Source: a virus
Reading direction: 5' to 3' (one strand)
Virus record (IMG/VR): IMGVR_UViG_3300021197_001489
Location: 1-64,000 of that record
DNA length: 64,000 nucleotides
Part shown: positions 41,266-49,408 of the stretch, piece after piece
How positions within the stretch are numbered: the stretch's first letter is position 1
Layout: the number at the start of each line of letters is the position of its first letter
The notes under the pieces: generated by a model
Told to the model about the DNA's origin: nothing
Databases searched by the model: none
What the model saw: the letters and a program-made list of their open reading frames with translations, nothing else
Translations under genes and position numbers: made by a program

Positions 41266-42137
41266 TGAGCAAAGTTAAGATAGCAGAAATCTTCTACAGT
41301 CTACAAGGTGAAGGCAAGTGGGCAGGAGTACCTAGCGTATTCTTGCGCAGCTTTGGTTGTAACTTTGAATGTAGAGGCTTTGGGATGCCTGCTGGAGAAC
41401 ACACTGACAATCCAGAGCAGATTGCCAAAGACGTTGACAAGTTTGAAAAATATGAAGACTTGCCGCTAACTGAGTTTGGTTGCGATAGTTACGCTTCATG
41501 GCACAAGGACTTTAAAAAGTTTAGCCCTGTTATGGAATCTCAGGATATTGTGCAACGCATGCACAAGTTGATTCCAAACAACCGTTGGAGCGATGGTAAC
41601 CAATTTGGACAAGATGTACACTTGGTTATCACAGGCGGTGAACCATTGCTAGGTTGGCAACGTGCTTGGCCTGGCATTATCAAATTGTGCAAACTTTCTG
41701 GATTGCAAAACATTACATTTGAAACAAATGGCACACAGCCACTAAGTGACGAGTTCTGTAAGTTCTTAAACGAGTTTACTGAGTTCGGACGTTACCGTGA
41801 TCGACTTACATTTTCAGTAAGTGCAAAATTGCCTTGTTCAGGAGAAAAGTGGGAAGATGCTATCAAGCCTGATATTATCAAGCACTACCAAAGTCACGGA
41901 CATACTTTTCTTAAGTTTGTTGTTGCTACAGAAGCTGATGTTCAAGATGTAGAACGTGCTGTTAGCGTGTACAGAGATAATGGATTTCATGGACCAGTAT
42001 ACTTGATGCCAGTAGGCGGCGTTCCAAATCAGTATCATTTGAATGTCAAAGATGTAGCAGCACTGGCAATGACAAAAGGGTATCGTTACAGCCCAAGATT
42101 GCAAGTAGATATATGGAAGAACGCATGGGGAACCTAA
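41265..42137 (+). CDS. queE: 7-carboxy-7-deazaguanine synthase, radical SAM
   Basis: 290 residues. FYSLQGEGKWAGVPSVFLR is the QueE opening; LVITGGEPLL and FETNGTQPL are further QueE/radical SAM motifs. The cluster cysteines are Cys32, Cys36 and probably Cys73 (GCDSYASW), so CX3C is followed by a 36-residue insert before the third cysteine, unlike the usual CX3CX2C. QueE makes 7-carboxy-7-deazaguanine from carboxytetrahydropterin. It ends inside the start of nadE. Confidence 0.88.
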   Translation: MSKVKIAEIFYSLQGEGKWAGVPSVFLRSFGCNFECRGFGMPAGEHTDNPEQIAKDVDKFEKYEDLPLTEFGCDSYASWHKDFKKFSPVMESQDIVQRMHKLIPNNRWSDGNQFGQDVHLVITGGEPLLGWQRAWPGIIKLCKLSGLQNITFETNGTQPLSDEFCKFLNEFTEFGRYRDRLTFSVSAKLPCSGEKWEDAIKPDIIKHYQSHGHTFLKFVVATEADVQDVERAVSVYRDNGFHGPVYLMPVGGVPNQYHLNVKDVAALAMTKGYRYSPRLQVDIWKNAWGT

Positions 42138-42895
42138 CAGAAGAAATCCCACAGTGGATTAGAAAATATGCACTGGACAACAACTTTGGACAATTAGTTG
42201 TTGGAGTCAGCGGAGGCATTGACAGTGCTGTTGTATCAACGCTGTGTGCATTAAGTGGTGTACCAACATTGTGTTTGGTAATGCCTATTAGACAAAAAGC
42301 AGAACAAACTGACATGGGCATTGATCATTGCTTGCAGTTAAACACACATTACATGAATGCCAGTTTTGAAACTGTTGATCTTACCAAGGTGTTTGATGAA
42401 TTTGAGAATCTTTTTCAAAATGCATACTCGCCACTGGCATTAGCAAACAGTCGTGCAAGATTACGCATGATGACACTGTACCAAAAAGCACAAACACACG
42501 GCGGGCTTGTAGTAGGAACAGGCAACAAAGTAGAAGACTTTGGTGTTGGGTTTTACACAAAGTATGGTGACGGTGGTGTTGACATTTCGCCTATTGCTGA
42601 TCTAACAAAAACTGAAGTATGGGCATTAGGCAAGGAGCTAGGAGTTAGCAACGCAATCATTGATGCAAAGCCAACAGATGGACTGTGGGATGATGGTCGT
42701 ACTGACAATGATCAACTAGCAGGGATGAGCTATAGCGATATCGAACGCTGTATGTCTATTCAAGAACAAGGTATTGATATAGAAACACTTAGCAATTATG
42801 ACCAAGATTGTTTAGCAAAATATATTGAAATCAGAGAACGCAATTTACATAAAATGAACCCAATTCCGGTGTTCAGCAAATCAAAGGAGACTTAA
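42125..42895 (+). CDS. nadE: NAD synthetase
   Basis: 256 residues from the ATG at 42125, which has GGAAG upstream; an in-frame ATG at 42113 has none. VVGVSGGIDSAVV is the PP-loop, GGLVVGTGNKVEDFGVG and FYTKYGDGGVDISP and LTKTEVWALGKEL are NadE signatures. It amidates nicotinate adenine dinucleotide to NAD using ammonia (no glutaminase domain). It is not QueC, in spite of its place after queE. It could raise NAD for replication or counter NAD-depleting defence. Confidence 0.92.
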   Translation: MGNLTEEIPQWIRKYALDNNFGQLVVGVSGGIDSAVVSTLCALSGVPTLCLVMPIRQKAEQTDMGIDHCLQLNTHYMNASFETVDLTKVFDEFENLFQNAYSPLALANSRARLRMMTLYQKAQTHGGLVVGTGNKVEDFGVGFYTKYGDGGVDISPIADLTKTEVWALGKELGVSNAIIDAKPTDGLWDDGRTDNDQLAGMSYSDIERCMSIQEQGIDIETLSNYDQDCLAKYIEIRERNLHKMNPIPVFSKSKET

Positions 42896-42896
42896 A

Positions 42897-43106
42897 ATGA
42901 AAGTAGGCGAACATATTATACACGCGGCGCGGAAACAAGCCGAAGGTGACATTGCAGTGCATCAAGCAAATATTGAAGTGTATAAAACCATGCCAGCAGG
43001 CATTGGCGAACATTCAGATATTACCGAAGCAGTGATTGCAGAGTTAAATAAACTAGCAGAAGCAGACGATAGACTGGAAATGATTAACAAATACTTTTCA
43101 GAATAA
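42897..43106 (+). CDS. Small conserved helical protein
   Basis: 69 residues, helical and charged: GEHIIHAARKQAEGDIAVHQ, then MPAGIGEHSD and a C-terminal helix. It begins 1 base after nadE, with AAAGGAG upstream. The pattern recalls small conserved proteins of T4-like marine phages; no function known. Confidence 0.65.
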   Translation: MKVGEHIIHAARKQAEGDIAVHQANIEVYKTMPAGIGEHSDITEAVIAELNKLAEADDRLEMINKYFSE

Positions 43107-43114
43107 GGAACCAC

Positions 43115-43498
43115 ATGTTAGATAAACTAAAAAAAGCAATGGGCATAAAAGAAAAGCCTGTTGTGCCAGAAAAGAAAAAGCGTACAAAGAAAACCGATAA
43201 AGAAATAGCAACTGCTGCCGGTGAACCTTATGTTGCTATTCTCAGTATGGATGTTGACCCAGAAGATATAAACAATGGTGCATTTGAACTAGATTGGAAC
43301 GAAAAATTTATTGCCAATCTAGTTCGCGCTGGCTATCAAGGACAGCCAAACGAGCCCGAGCATGAAATTGTTGATCGTTGGTTTCAAAATGTTTGCCGTA
43401 ACGTAGTAATGGAAACTTACGAACAGTTCCAAGCTGATCCTGAGATTCGTTTTACGAGCAGTAGAGATCTTGGCAACGGTTACACAGAAGTAAAATAA
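43115..43498 (+). CDS. Conserved phage protein, unknown function
   Basis: 127 residues. A Lys-rich N-terminus (PEKKKRTKKTDKE) is followed by a domain with PYVAILSMDVDPEDINNG and FELDWNEKFIANL that I know as a widespread uncharacterised marine myovirus protein. AAGGA precedes the ATG. It is followed at 1 base by a TTG-started gene. Confidence 0.65.
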   Translation: MLDKLKKAMGIKEKPVVPEKKKRTKKTDKEIATAAGEPYVAILSMDVDPEDINNGAFELDWNEKFIANLVRAGYQGQPNEPEHEIVDRWFQNVCRNVVMETYEQFQADPEIRFTSSRDLGNGYTEVK

Positions 43499-43499
43499 C

Positions 43500-44198
43500 T
43501 TGATACTGTACGTCAACGGTGATAGCCATACAGCGGGTGCTGAATGTACAAATAACCATGCATTTGCTTGTGATGATCCAAAACTGTTTATGATGGGAAG
43601 GCAGCCGCATCCGGACAATCTAGCACATTCGTGGAGTAAACTGCTAAGTCAACACTTGAGCTGTGCGCTAAAATGTGATGCGGAAAGTGCTAGCAGCAAT
43701 GATCGCATAATACGCACCACCCGCGATTGGATATCTAATCATCACAGGGATAGTTATCGAACACTTTATATTATACAGTGGAGCACATGGGAGAGAGAAG
43801 AATGGCTTATAGACGGAGATTATTTTCAGGTCAACGCCTCCGGTATAGACGACGTTCCTTATTCTCATCAACAGTCTTACAAAGACTACGTCGCAAACGT
43901 AAATTGGCAACAAAAAACACAAGACGCTCACGAAAAAATATGGTCTTTTCATCAAGAATTAAACGAGCTGGGCATAAAGCACATATTCTTTAATGGCAAT
44001 ACCACGTTCTCTGGTATTCCAGATAGACAAGACTGGGGTAGCAGTTATATTGATCCATACGGAACTATTACATTTGACAGCGTTATCAGTGAGACATGCG
44101 AAACAGTTGCGCCAACAAGTTATCACTATGGCCCTGATGGGCATCGAGTGTGGGCGCAATATCTTACAAAATATATCGTTGACAACAAGCTGGTTTAG
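43500..44198 (+). CDS. SGNH-like protein with TTG start
   Basis: 232 residues, starting with TTG. YVNGDSHTAG gives the block I Ser-position (GDSH) and YGPDGHRVWAQYL the block V His, as in SGNH hydrolases and DltD-like acyl-transfer relatives. A related pair exists at 3025 and 54586. Function on glycans or lipids is possible; catalytic competence not shown. Confidence 0.55.
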   Translation: MILYVNGDSHTAGAECTNNHAFACDDPKLFMMGRQPHPDNLAHSWSKLLSQHLSCALKCDAESASSNDRIIRTTRDWISNHHRDSYRTLYIIQWSTWEREEWLIDGDYFQVNASGIDDVPYSHQQSYKDYVANVNWQQKTQDAHEKIWSFHQELNELGIKHIFFNGNTTFSGIPDRQDWGSSYIDPYGTITFDSVISETCETVAPTSYHYGPDGHRVWAQYLTKYIVDNKLV

Positions 44199-44207
44199 TG
44201 CTACAAT
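44179..44207 (+). promoter_or_regulatory. Sigma70-type promoter
   Basis: TTGACA at 44179-44184, 17-base spacer, TACAAT at 44202-44207, lying at the 3' end of the SGNH-like gene. AAAGGG precedes the exonuclease ATG at 44235. Confidence 0.75.
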
Positions 44208-44234
44208 AATAACATAATCAGCGAAAGGGTTGTT

Positions 44235-45236
44235 ATGAAGTATCTACTTATTGACACTGCTAATATGTTTTTCCGCGCAAGACACGTTGCATTTCGTGCA
44301 AGTGATCCATGGGAGAAAGTTGGGTATGCATTGCATATCAGCATGGCAGCCATTAACAAGGTAGCCAAGCAGTTTGATACTGATCATGTGGTGTTCTGCT
44401 TGGAAGGGCGTTCATGGCGTAAGGATCACTATAAGCCTTACAAGGCCAATCGTGCAGCAGCAAGAGCAGCACTTACTGAGCGTGAACAAGAAGAAGAGAA
44501 ACTTTTTTGGGACACCTTTGACGACTTCAATAAGTATTTGCAAGATAAGACAAATTGTAGTGTGCTTAGAGAACCTGACGCAGAAGCAGACGACCTAATA
44601 GCACGTTGGATACATTTGCATCCTGAAGATGATCATGTTATCATTAGCAGCGATTCAGACTTTTACCAACTGCTAGCAACGAACGTAAGACAGTTCAATG
44701 GCATCACTGATCAATTGATTACTATCGAAGGCATATTTGATGCCAAGGGTAAACAGGTGCTAGACAAGAAAACTAAACTGCCAAAAGAAGTTCCTAACCC
44801 TGAGTGGTTGTTGTTTGAAAAGTGCATGCGCGGCGATAGCAGCGACAATGTGTTTTCGGCATACCCGGGTGTGCGCAAAAAAGGTACAAAGAACAAAGTT
44901 GGTTTGATTGAGGCATTTGAAGACCGTGCCAGCAAAGGCTATGCATGGAACAACATGATGCTACAGCGTTGGACTGATCACGAAGGCAAAGAGCATCGTG
45001 TACTAGATGATTATCAACGCAATAGAGAACTTATTGATCTCACTGCACAACCCGATGCAGTTAAGGATCGTGTTGATCTAGTTATTATTACACAGGTAAG
45101 CAACAAAGACGTTGGGCAAGTAGGCTCAAAGTTCCTTAAATTTTGTGGTAAATATGAGTTGAATCGACTCAGTGACAATGCAGAGCAATACGGACGTTGG
45201 CTTAATCAAACATATCAAGGAGCATTAAAAGCATGA
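44235..45236 (+). CDS. 5'-3' exonuclease / T4 RNase H-like FEN nuclease
   Basis: 333 residues. LLIDTANMFFRAR, FCLEGRSWRK, PDAEADDLIARW and ISSDSDFYQLL, then GDSSDNV, give the acidic metal ligands of FEN-type 5' nucleases. Length fits T4 RNase H (305). It removes RNA primers and flaps at the replication fork. Own promoter; the stop overlaps the next ATG by 4 bases (ATGA). Helix-clamp region is less clear. Confidence 0.88.
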   Translation: MKYLLIDTANMFFRARHVAFRASDPWEKVGYALHISMAAINKVAKQFDTDHVVFCLEGRSWRKDHYKPYKANRAAARAALTEREQEEEKLFWDTFDDFNKYLQDKTNCSVLREPDAEADDLIARWIHLHPEDDHVIISSDSDFYQLLATNVRQFNGITDQLITIEGIFDAKGKQVLDKKTKLPKEVPNPEWLLFEKCMRGDSSDNVFSAYPGVRKKGTKNKVGLIEAFEDRASKGYAWNNMMLQRWTDHEGKEHRVLDDYQRNRELIDLTAQPDAVKDRVDLVIITQVSNKDVGQVGSKFLKFCGKYELNRLSDNAEQYGRWLNQTYQGALKA

Positions 45237-45679
45237 ATGACACAATTGCAAGACCAATTGTTGACGGTGAATTTTGGATTCTCAAGGAGAATGACCAAAA
45301 AGTAGGCAGTGTAGAAAGAGCCAGAGGTGGCTACTTTGTGCGCACCAATGAAGGTGTAAAACAGTACAAATCCATACATGCACTGCGTGACATTGCCAAG
45401 CTCAACTTTGAAGATGCACCTGAAAAAGTTGCATATCCAGAGTTTCAAGTTAATGGATTTGAAACTGATGCAAAGCCGTATAATGCAGTATACAATGTTA
45501 AAACACGTTTGCCAATCTACACCAAAGAACCAAAGTCAAAGAGCTGGTATGCAGCAGGCTGGTATGAAATCACTGTCAACAACAAAACTACTATTGAGTT
45601 TTGTCCTAAACTGATCTTGCTTGAGCGTTATTTTTATCGCGGACCAGCAATGAGTGCAGATGGATTTACATTTAAGTGA
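45233..45679 (+). CDS. Conserved phage protein, unknown function
   Basis: 148 residues, beta-rich with many aromatic residues (SKSWYAAGWYEI, FCPKLILLERYFYRGP). The C-terminal block looks conserved in marine T4-like phages. ATGA overlap with the exonuclease gene and GTGA overlap with the next one. Function unknown; co-expressed with replication genes. Confidence 0.65.
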   Translation: MNDTIARPIVDGEFWILKENDQKVGSVERARGGYFVRTNEGVKQYKSIHALRDIAKLNFEDAPEKVAYPEFQVNGFETDAKPYNAVYNVKTRLPIYTKEPKSKSWYAAGWYEITVNNKTTIEFCPKLILLERYFYRGPAMSADGFTFK

Positions 45680-45879
45680 GCGGACTTTATATACGCAAAT
45701 TCATTGATCGTGTGCAAGCATGCGACAGCAAGGGTGTTAACGACTTTGTTTGGCCACTTGCTGATGCAAAGAACTTACACGGCGATATCACAAAATTGCT
45801 CCTGGACATTGAAGCACTACAGCAAGCTCGCAGCAACGAACAAATCACGCAAGTTGAGGTATCTGGTGGAGATTGGTAA
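45676..45879 (+). CDS. Small helical protein with GTG start
   Basis: 67 residues. FIDRVQACDSKGVNDFVWPL and NLHGDITKLLLDIEAL form two helices; the remaining tail is short and polar. GTG start in an AAGTGAG overlap with the previous stop. Similar small proteins occur in marine T4-like phages. No function. Confidence 0.6.
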   Translation: MSGLYIRKFIDRVQACDSKGVNDFVWPLADAKNLHGDITKLLLDIEALQQARSNEQITQVEVSGGDW

Positions 45880-46397
45880 TGGATATTGAACCATATATTA
45901 GAACTGTGCATGACTATCCTGTATCAGGTGTAAAATTCTACGACATGAACAGTTTGTTTGCAAGCCCTGTGTGGAGCAGTGTAGTTACAACCATGGTAGA
46001 AGTCATTGATGAGTTATATGAAGCACCCACACACGTTGTAGGACTGGAAAGCAGAGGATTTGTTGTTGGTGCAGCGATAGCACAGGAAATGCGTTTGCCG
46101 TTTGTAATGGTGCGCAAAAAAGGCGCAAAGTATCCGGGTAAACTGTTTGAAGAAACCTACAATCTTGAATACGGCAGTGACACACTTACACTGCAAGAAG
46201 GTATACTAGGGCATGTTAGCAGATGTATTATCACTGACGATCTGGTAGCAACAGGCGGCAGTGCATTGGCAACCAAACGCTTGATTGAACAAACTGGTGC
46301 GCGGGTATTGGGTATTATTGCTCCAGTGAATCTAGCGTACCTAAACAAAGTAACCAGTTTAGACACACCAATTACAGCTCTATTAGAGGTTAACTAA
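45879..46397 (+). CDS. apt: Adenine phosphoribosyltransferase-like
   Basis: 172 residues, a normal Apt length. HDYPVSGVKFYDM resembles the Apt opening (DFPKPGIxFxD), VVGLESRGFVVGAAIA and VMVRKKGAKYPG and LEYGSDTLTLQEG are Apt motifs, and RCIITDDLVATGGSA is the PRPP loop. It salvages adenine to AMP. The ATG at 45879 is chosen over a TTG two codons earlier because it makes a TAATG overlap. Confidence 0.9.
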   Translation: MDIEPYIRTVHDYPVSGVKFYDMNSLFASPVWSSVVTTMVEVIDELYEAPTHVVGLESRGFVVGAAIAQEMRLPFVMVRKKGAKYPGKLFEETYNLEYGSDTLTLQEGILGHVSRCIITDDLVATGGSALATKRLIEQTGARVLGIIAPVNLAYLNKVTSLDTPITALLEVN

Positions 46398-46428
46398 GCA
46401 GTTAACCCAGTTATCTACGCAGTTTATC

Positions 46429-46435
46429 ATAAATA
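46429..46435 (+). promoter_or_regulatory. T4-type late promoter box
   Basis: CATAAATAAC lies 19 bases before the ATG at 46455, with GGAGAT as ribosome site in the leader. Confidence 0.45.
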
Positions 46436-46454
46436 ACTGTGGAGATAATGAAAC

Positions 46455-46754
46455 ATGAGCAGACCAAAACCCACAGTATTAGTTGAAATTACAGACAAAA
46501 CAACCTACAAAACAGAGCAGGTGCTTGCCAGTGATGGTATTTGGGCAGTGTACTTTGATAGCAATCCAATCAATCTAAAAACTTCAAACATATTGGTACA
46601 ATATCCTGGACCAAAGTACAAAAAGGTCAGCTTTTCAAATCCAGGACACGCAATTAGTCTTGCTAAAAAGCTCAACGCACAGTTTAAAACAGACAAGTTT
46701 ACTGTGGTATTGCTTACCAAAGGCGAAACTGTTTACGCAGCCAATGAGAAATAA
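46455..46754 (+). CDS. Small beta-rich conserved protein, late-type promoter
   Basis: 99 residues. VLVEITDKTTYKTEQ, ILVQYPGPKYKKVSF and NPGHAISLAKKLNAQF alternate strands with one helix, and the protein is basic. It could bind DNA or RNA. GGAG ribosome site. It overlaps the following gene by 11 bases. I do not recognise the family. Confidence 0.6.
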   Translation: MSRPKPTVLVEITDKTTYKTEQVLASDGIWAVYFDSNPINLKTSNILVQYPGPKYKKVSFSNPGHAISLAKKLNAQFKTDKFTVVLLTKGETVYAANEK

Positions 46755-47094
46755 ACAAGAGCTCACAAACCTCATAATAGAACTGCTTCCAGAAAATAAA
46801 CCGGACTATAAAACTGCACTGCATTCATGGTGGTACAACACCAGAGATGGTGGTGGCATGCGATTAACGTCTACTGGGTTTGTGATATTTAAAAAATTGG
46901 ATTTTGAATATTGGGATTTTGTACTACCTGAAGGTTATTCACGTAAGAACAAACGTGTAATACTAGGATTGGATCGCAAACTGAGTTGGCCTTACTACTA
47001 CGGCAAATACCGTATCAGTTTTTTTAGCAGTCGCGATGCCATGATGGTCAATCTAACAGGCGACATAGAGCAGTGGCTTACTAACAACTTTTAA
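46744..47094 (+). CDS. Conserved phage protein, unknown function
   Basis: 116 residues from the ATG at 46744, inside the end of the previous gene. SWWYNTRDGGGMRLTSTGF and the basic SRKNKRVILGLDRKLSWPYYYG block look like a winged-helix-sized nucleic acid-binding domain, but that is a guess. Its stop overlaps the minus-strand gene at its 3' end by 14 bases. Confidence 0.6.
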   Translation: MRNKQELTNLIIELLPENKPDYKTALHSWWYNTRDGGGMRLTSTGFVIFKKLDFEYWDFVLPEGYSRKNKRVILGLDRKLSWPYYYGKYRISFFSSRDAMMVNLTGDIEQWLTNNF

Positions 47095-48085
47095 GTTGTG
47101 CCAAACAACGTTGTTCGATACTTTCTGCATAATCATTCATTAAAAAATCAAAGTTGTATTCTGCATTTTCTTGGGCAGCGTCTACATCCCATTCAGAATC
47201 TGTAATTCTTTCCCAATTGAGGTGCAATGCAGTATCCAATCTCTGTTCTGCCGGCAAATTATCGTAACTTAAATCAAAAACGTTATCAAACAGTTGAAAT
47301 CCACGCTGAGCTATTTCGCAATGTATACCTTGATGTCCAATGCACATAAACGGATGCTTTGCTGCAATAGCCAATAGTGTTTTTTCTGTTATAATACCAG
47401 GATGGTCGGCATAAATGGTCTCGGTTACTATGCTTGTTTTACTCTGCTGATATAAAGGCATAAGTTTTACAAAATTACTTACATTATTAAAATCATATTT
47501 GTTATAAGGACACATCGGTGCTGGATTGTGATTGATATGCGACGTAAATCCTAACGGTTCACTTCCAAGCATATCATACATTTTTATCCTGTGTTCTCGC
47601 AACGTCCCATTTAAGCAGAGAAAATTGTACTTTATATCTTTGTGGTGAACATCTTTCCATTCACTGTGGCGTTCTTTAAGACTGTATACCAGTTCATAAC
47701 TGTGACTGGCAAACTCAACACACTTTACATTACCAATGTAAAGATCAGTTAAACCATGATCCCAGTGTAAAAAAATAGTTTTTGATTGTTGTTCCGGAGT
47801 CAAGTGTTCTTCAATAAAATGCAATTCTGTACACAGGGTATTGTTGTAGTAGTGACAAAAATCTTGAGCGTGTAAAACTAAACGAAAATTTCTTCTCTTC
47901 CAATCATTTGCAGTAATATTTGCTAGATGATCTTTGAGGTTAATTGCCCATCGCCCTTGTTCAATAGGACGGTCTAAAATACTAGGCACAAAATATGCAT
48001 TGAATCCGGAGGAGCGCAATAATAAATCAATTGTTTTTTTAAATTTTTCTCCAGCGTATGTATCTGGCATTACTGTCATTGACAT
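47081..48085 (-). CDS. Glycosyltransferase-like protein (exostosin/GT10-type end)
   Basis: 334 residues from the ATG at 48085; the longer frame reaches into the neighbouring promoter and is unlikely. IVTETIYADHPGIITEKTLL, AIAAKHPFMCIGHQG, and a C-terminal FDLSYDN follow the pattern of phage glycosyltransferases related to exostosin or fucosyltransferase donor domains (EKTxxAIxxxxPFIxxG). The N-terminal half is unassigned. It is an isolated minus-strand gene, convergent with its left neighbour. Confidence 0.65.
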   Translation of the reverse strand: MSMTVMPDTYAGEKFKKTIDLLLRSSGFNAYFVPSILDRPIEQGRWAINLKDHLANITANDWKRRNFRLVLHAQDFCHYYNNTLCTELHFIEEHLTPEQQSKTIFLHWDHGLTDLYIGNVKCVEFASHSYELVYSLKERHSEWKDVHHKDIKYNFLCLNGTLREHRIKMYDMLGSEPLGFTSHINHNPAPMCPYNKYDFNNVSNFVKLMPLYQQSKTSIVTETIYADHPGIITEKTLLAIAAKHPFMCIGHQGIHCEIAQRGFQLFDNVFDLSYDNLPAEQRLDTALHLNWERITDSEWDVDAAQENAEYNFDFLMNDYAESIEQRCLAQLKSC

Positions 48086-48106
48086 TTGTGTTACCTGTGC
48101 TATAAT
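48079..48106 (+). promoter_or_regulatory. Sigma70-type promoter overlapping a divergent gene start
   Basis: TTGACA at 48079-48084, 16-base spacer, TATAAT at 48101-48106. The -35 box overlaps the start codon of the minus-strand glycosyltransferase gene. Confidence 0.75.
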
Positions 48107-48140
48107 ATAGTTATTGTTTAGAACAGTAGCAGGTATAATT

Positions 48141-48848
48141 ATGTATTTAACGTACAAAGAAATAACAAAGTACGAAAGTGTTAACCAACAAATCAAAAAT
48201 CAAGGCTATGGCAGATACAGTATGAGTCGAGATGATGTTGCAGGACTTAAAGTGCAACAGTTTACACTGACAAAAATTGCAGCCGAACACAGTCGAATTA
48301 ATCTGGACCAGATACTGGAAACTGGTTTAAAATACAATGTACCAACAGTTATAGTCAAACCACAATTGATACAGTTTATTGGGCACGACACTTTTATAGA
48401 AAGTTCACATATACTAGATGCTAAAGCTATTAAACGCTTCACTGACGACGATACCTTTGGACGCTGGGCAAACGGTCCTAAGTGGCGCGACGTAACAAGC
48501 AGTAACGGATACCATATGCTTGAACTTGGCGGATACTTTCAGCATTTTTGGGCAATGAGTCCACAATGTGGCTATTACCAATTAAATCATCTTGGCACCG
48601 ACTACAACAAAACAACAAATCGCAAAACGCAGATTCAAGAACTGTGGAATTGGGGATGGCCAGCACGGCGCGGTCGTCCTGTGCATGTTGGTTTCGAGCA
48701 ATACAGCGGCAATTGCCAAGAAATTGAAATGCTCACTGACATGGCAGAAGTGCTATGCGAACGACAACGATACAGTGAAGTTGCTAAACGTACACTGGCC
48801 AACTTCCGCAGCATTAACAGAGAGTATTCGTGGCCTGGTTACTGGTAG
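48141..48848 (+). CDS. Unknown protein
   Basis: 235 residues from the ATG at 48141. Mixed alpha/beta composition, with VPTVIVKPQLIQF and a Trp/Gly-rich stretch (WNWGWPARRGRPVHVGF). No membrane segment or motif known to me. Driven by the promoter just upstream and followed by a late-type TAAATA at 48849. Confidence 0.6.
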   Translation: MYLTYKEITKYESVNQQIKNQGYGRYSMSRDDVAGLKVQQFTLTKIAAEHSRINLDQILETGLKYNVPTVIVKPQLIQFIGHDTFIESSHILDAKAIKRFTDDDTFGRWANGPKWRDVTSSNGYHMLELGGYFQHFWAMSPQCGYYQLNHLGTDYNKTTNRKTQIQELWNWGWPARRGRPVHVGFEQYSGNCQEIEMLTDMAEVLCERQRYSEVAKRTLANFRSINREYSWPGYW

Positions 48849-48854
48849 TAAATA
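48849..48854 (+). promoter_or_regulatory. Possible T4-type late promoter box
   Basis: GTAAATAC overlaps the stop codon before the zinc-ribbon gene; AAGGAG follows before its ATG. The match is only TAAATA, so it may be chance. Confidence 0.3.
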
Positions 48855-48873
48855 CACTTGCAAGGAGACTGTT

Positions 48874-49047
48874 ATGAACAGTACAGTTGAATATATACAT
48901 CATTACACTTGTGACGAGTGTAAAGGTTGGTGGAGTATCGCAAGTCATGAAAACTACAAGCCCAAGGCAATGTATTGCCCACATTGCGGTCATAAGCATA
49001 GTGTTATTAATGTTCTCGATGTCAGAGACGGCCGAAAGCGGCGCTAG
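48874..49047 (+). CDS. Small zinc-ribbon protein
   Basis: 57 residues. YTCDECKGWWS and YCPHCGHKHS form a CxxC...CxxC zinc ribbon. AAGGAG gives a strong ribosome site. The gene overlaps the next one, which begins within it in another frame. Small zinc-ribbon proteins are common in phages, with mostly unknown regulatory or RNA-linked roles. Confidence 0.6.
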   Translation: MNSTVEYIHHYTCDECKGWWSIASHENYKPKAMYCPHCGHKHSVINVLDVRDGRKRR

Positions 49048-49369
49048 AACCTACACTGGAAAAGAAGATAAAGCACACTGCAAATTATGGAATACAAATC
49101 CGTTACGCTGGCCACAAAAGATATTGGGACTTGAGCCCATGGAGTGCAGACGAAAAGCAGTACCTCCAACTACTACTAATACAATCACTTGCAGACTGAA
49201 AAGTGAATATGTAGATCCCGAAACAGACGAACGCATGTGTATATATGAACGTGGTGCTACAGGACATCTAGACCTCACAGTGGCAATGGACAAGTACTTT
49301 CAATGCCCTAGAACTCAACAGTGTACACAAGCACCTGGAGGCCCCGGAGATAGAAACACATTGGATTAA
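49019..49369 (+). CDS. Cys-containing unknown protein
   Basis: 116 residues if it starts at MSETAESG (49019); ATG 49010 and a TTG further upstream are alternatives. CKLWNTNPLRWPQ, MECRRKAVPPTTTN, CRLKSEYVDPETDERMCIY and two Cys near the end (QCPRTQQC) suggest a disulfide- or metal-stabilised domain. The start is uncertain, because the region upstream is shared with the zinc-ribbon gene. No family recognised. Confidence 0.5.
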   Translation: MSETAESGARTYTGKEDKAHCKLWNTNPLRWPQKILGLEPMECRRKAVPPTTTNTITCRLKSEYVDPETDERMCIYERGATGHLDLTVAMDKYFQCPRTQQCTQAPGGPGDRNTLD

Positions 49370-49408
49370 AATAACTTCATTGCCACTGTTGCGGATAAGT
49401 AAATCGTC

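Noticed and set aside
42125-42895. QueC, expected after QueE
   Set aside because: The PP-loop protein has the NadE signatures (GTGNKVEDFGVG, YGDGGVDISP) and no QueC zinc cysteines, so it is NAD synthetase.
48887-49369. A secreted protein with signal peptide starting at 48887
   Set aside because: The hydrophobic stretch arises in the frame that overlaps the zinc-ribbon gene and would need a TTG start without a ribosome site; a start near 49019 is more likely.
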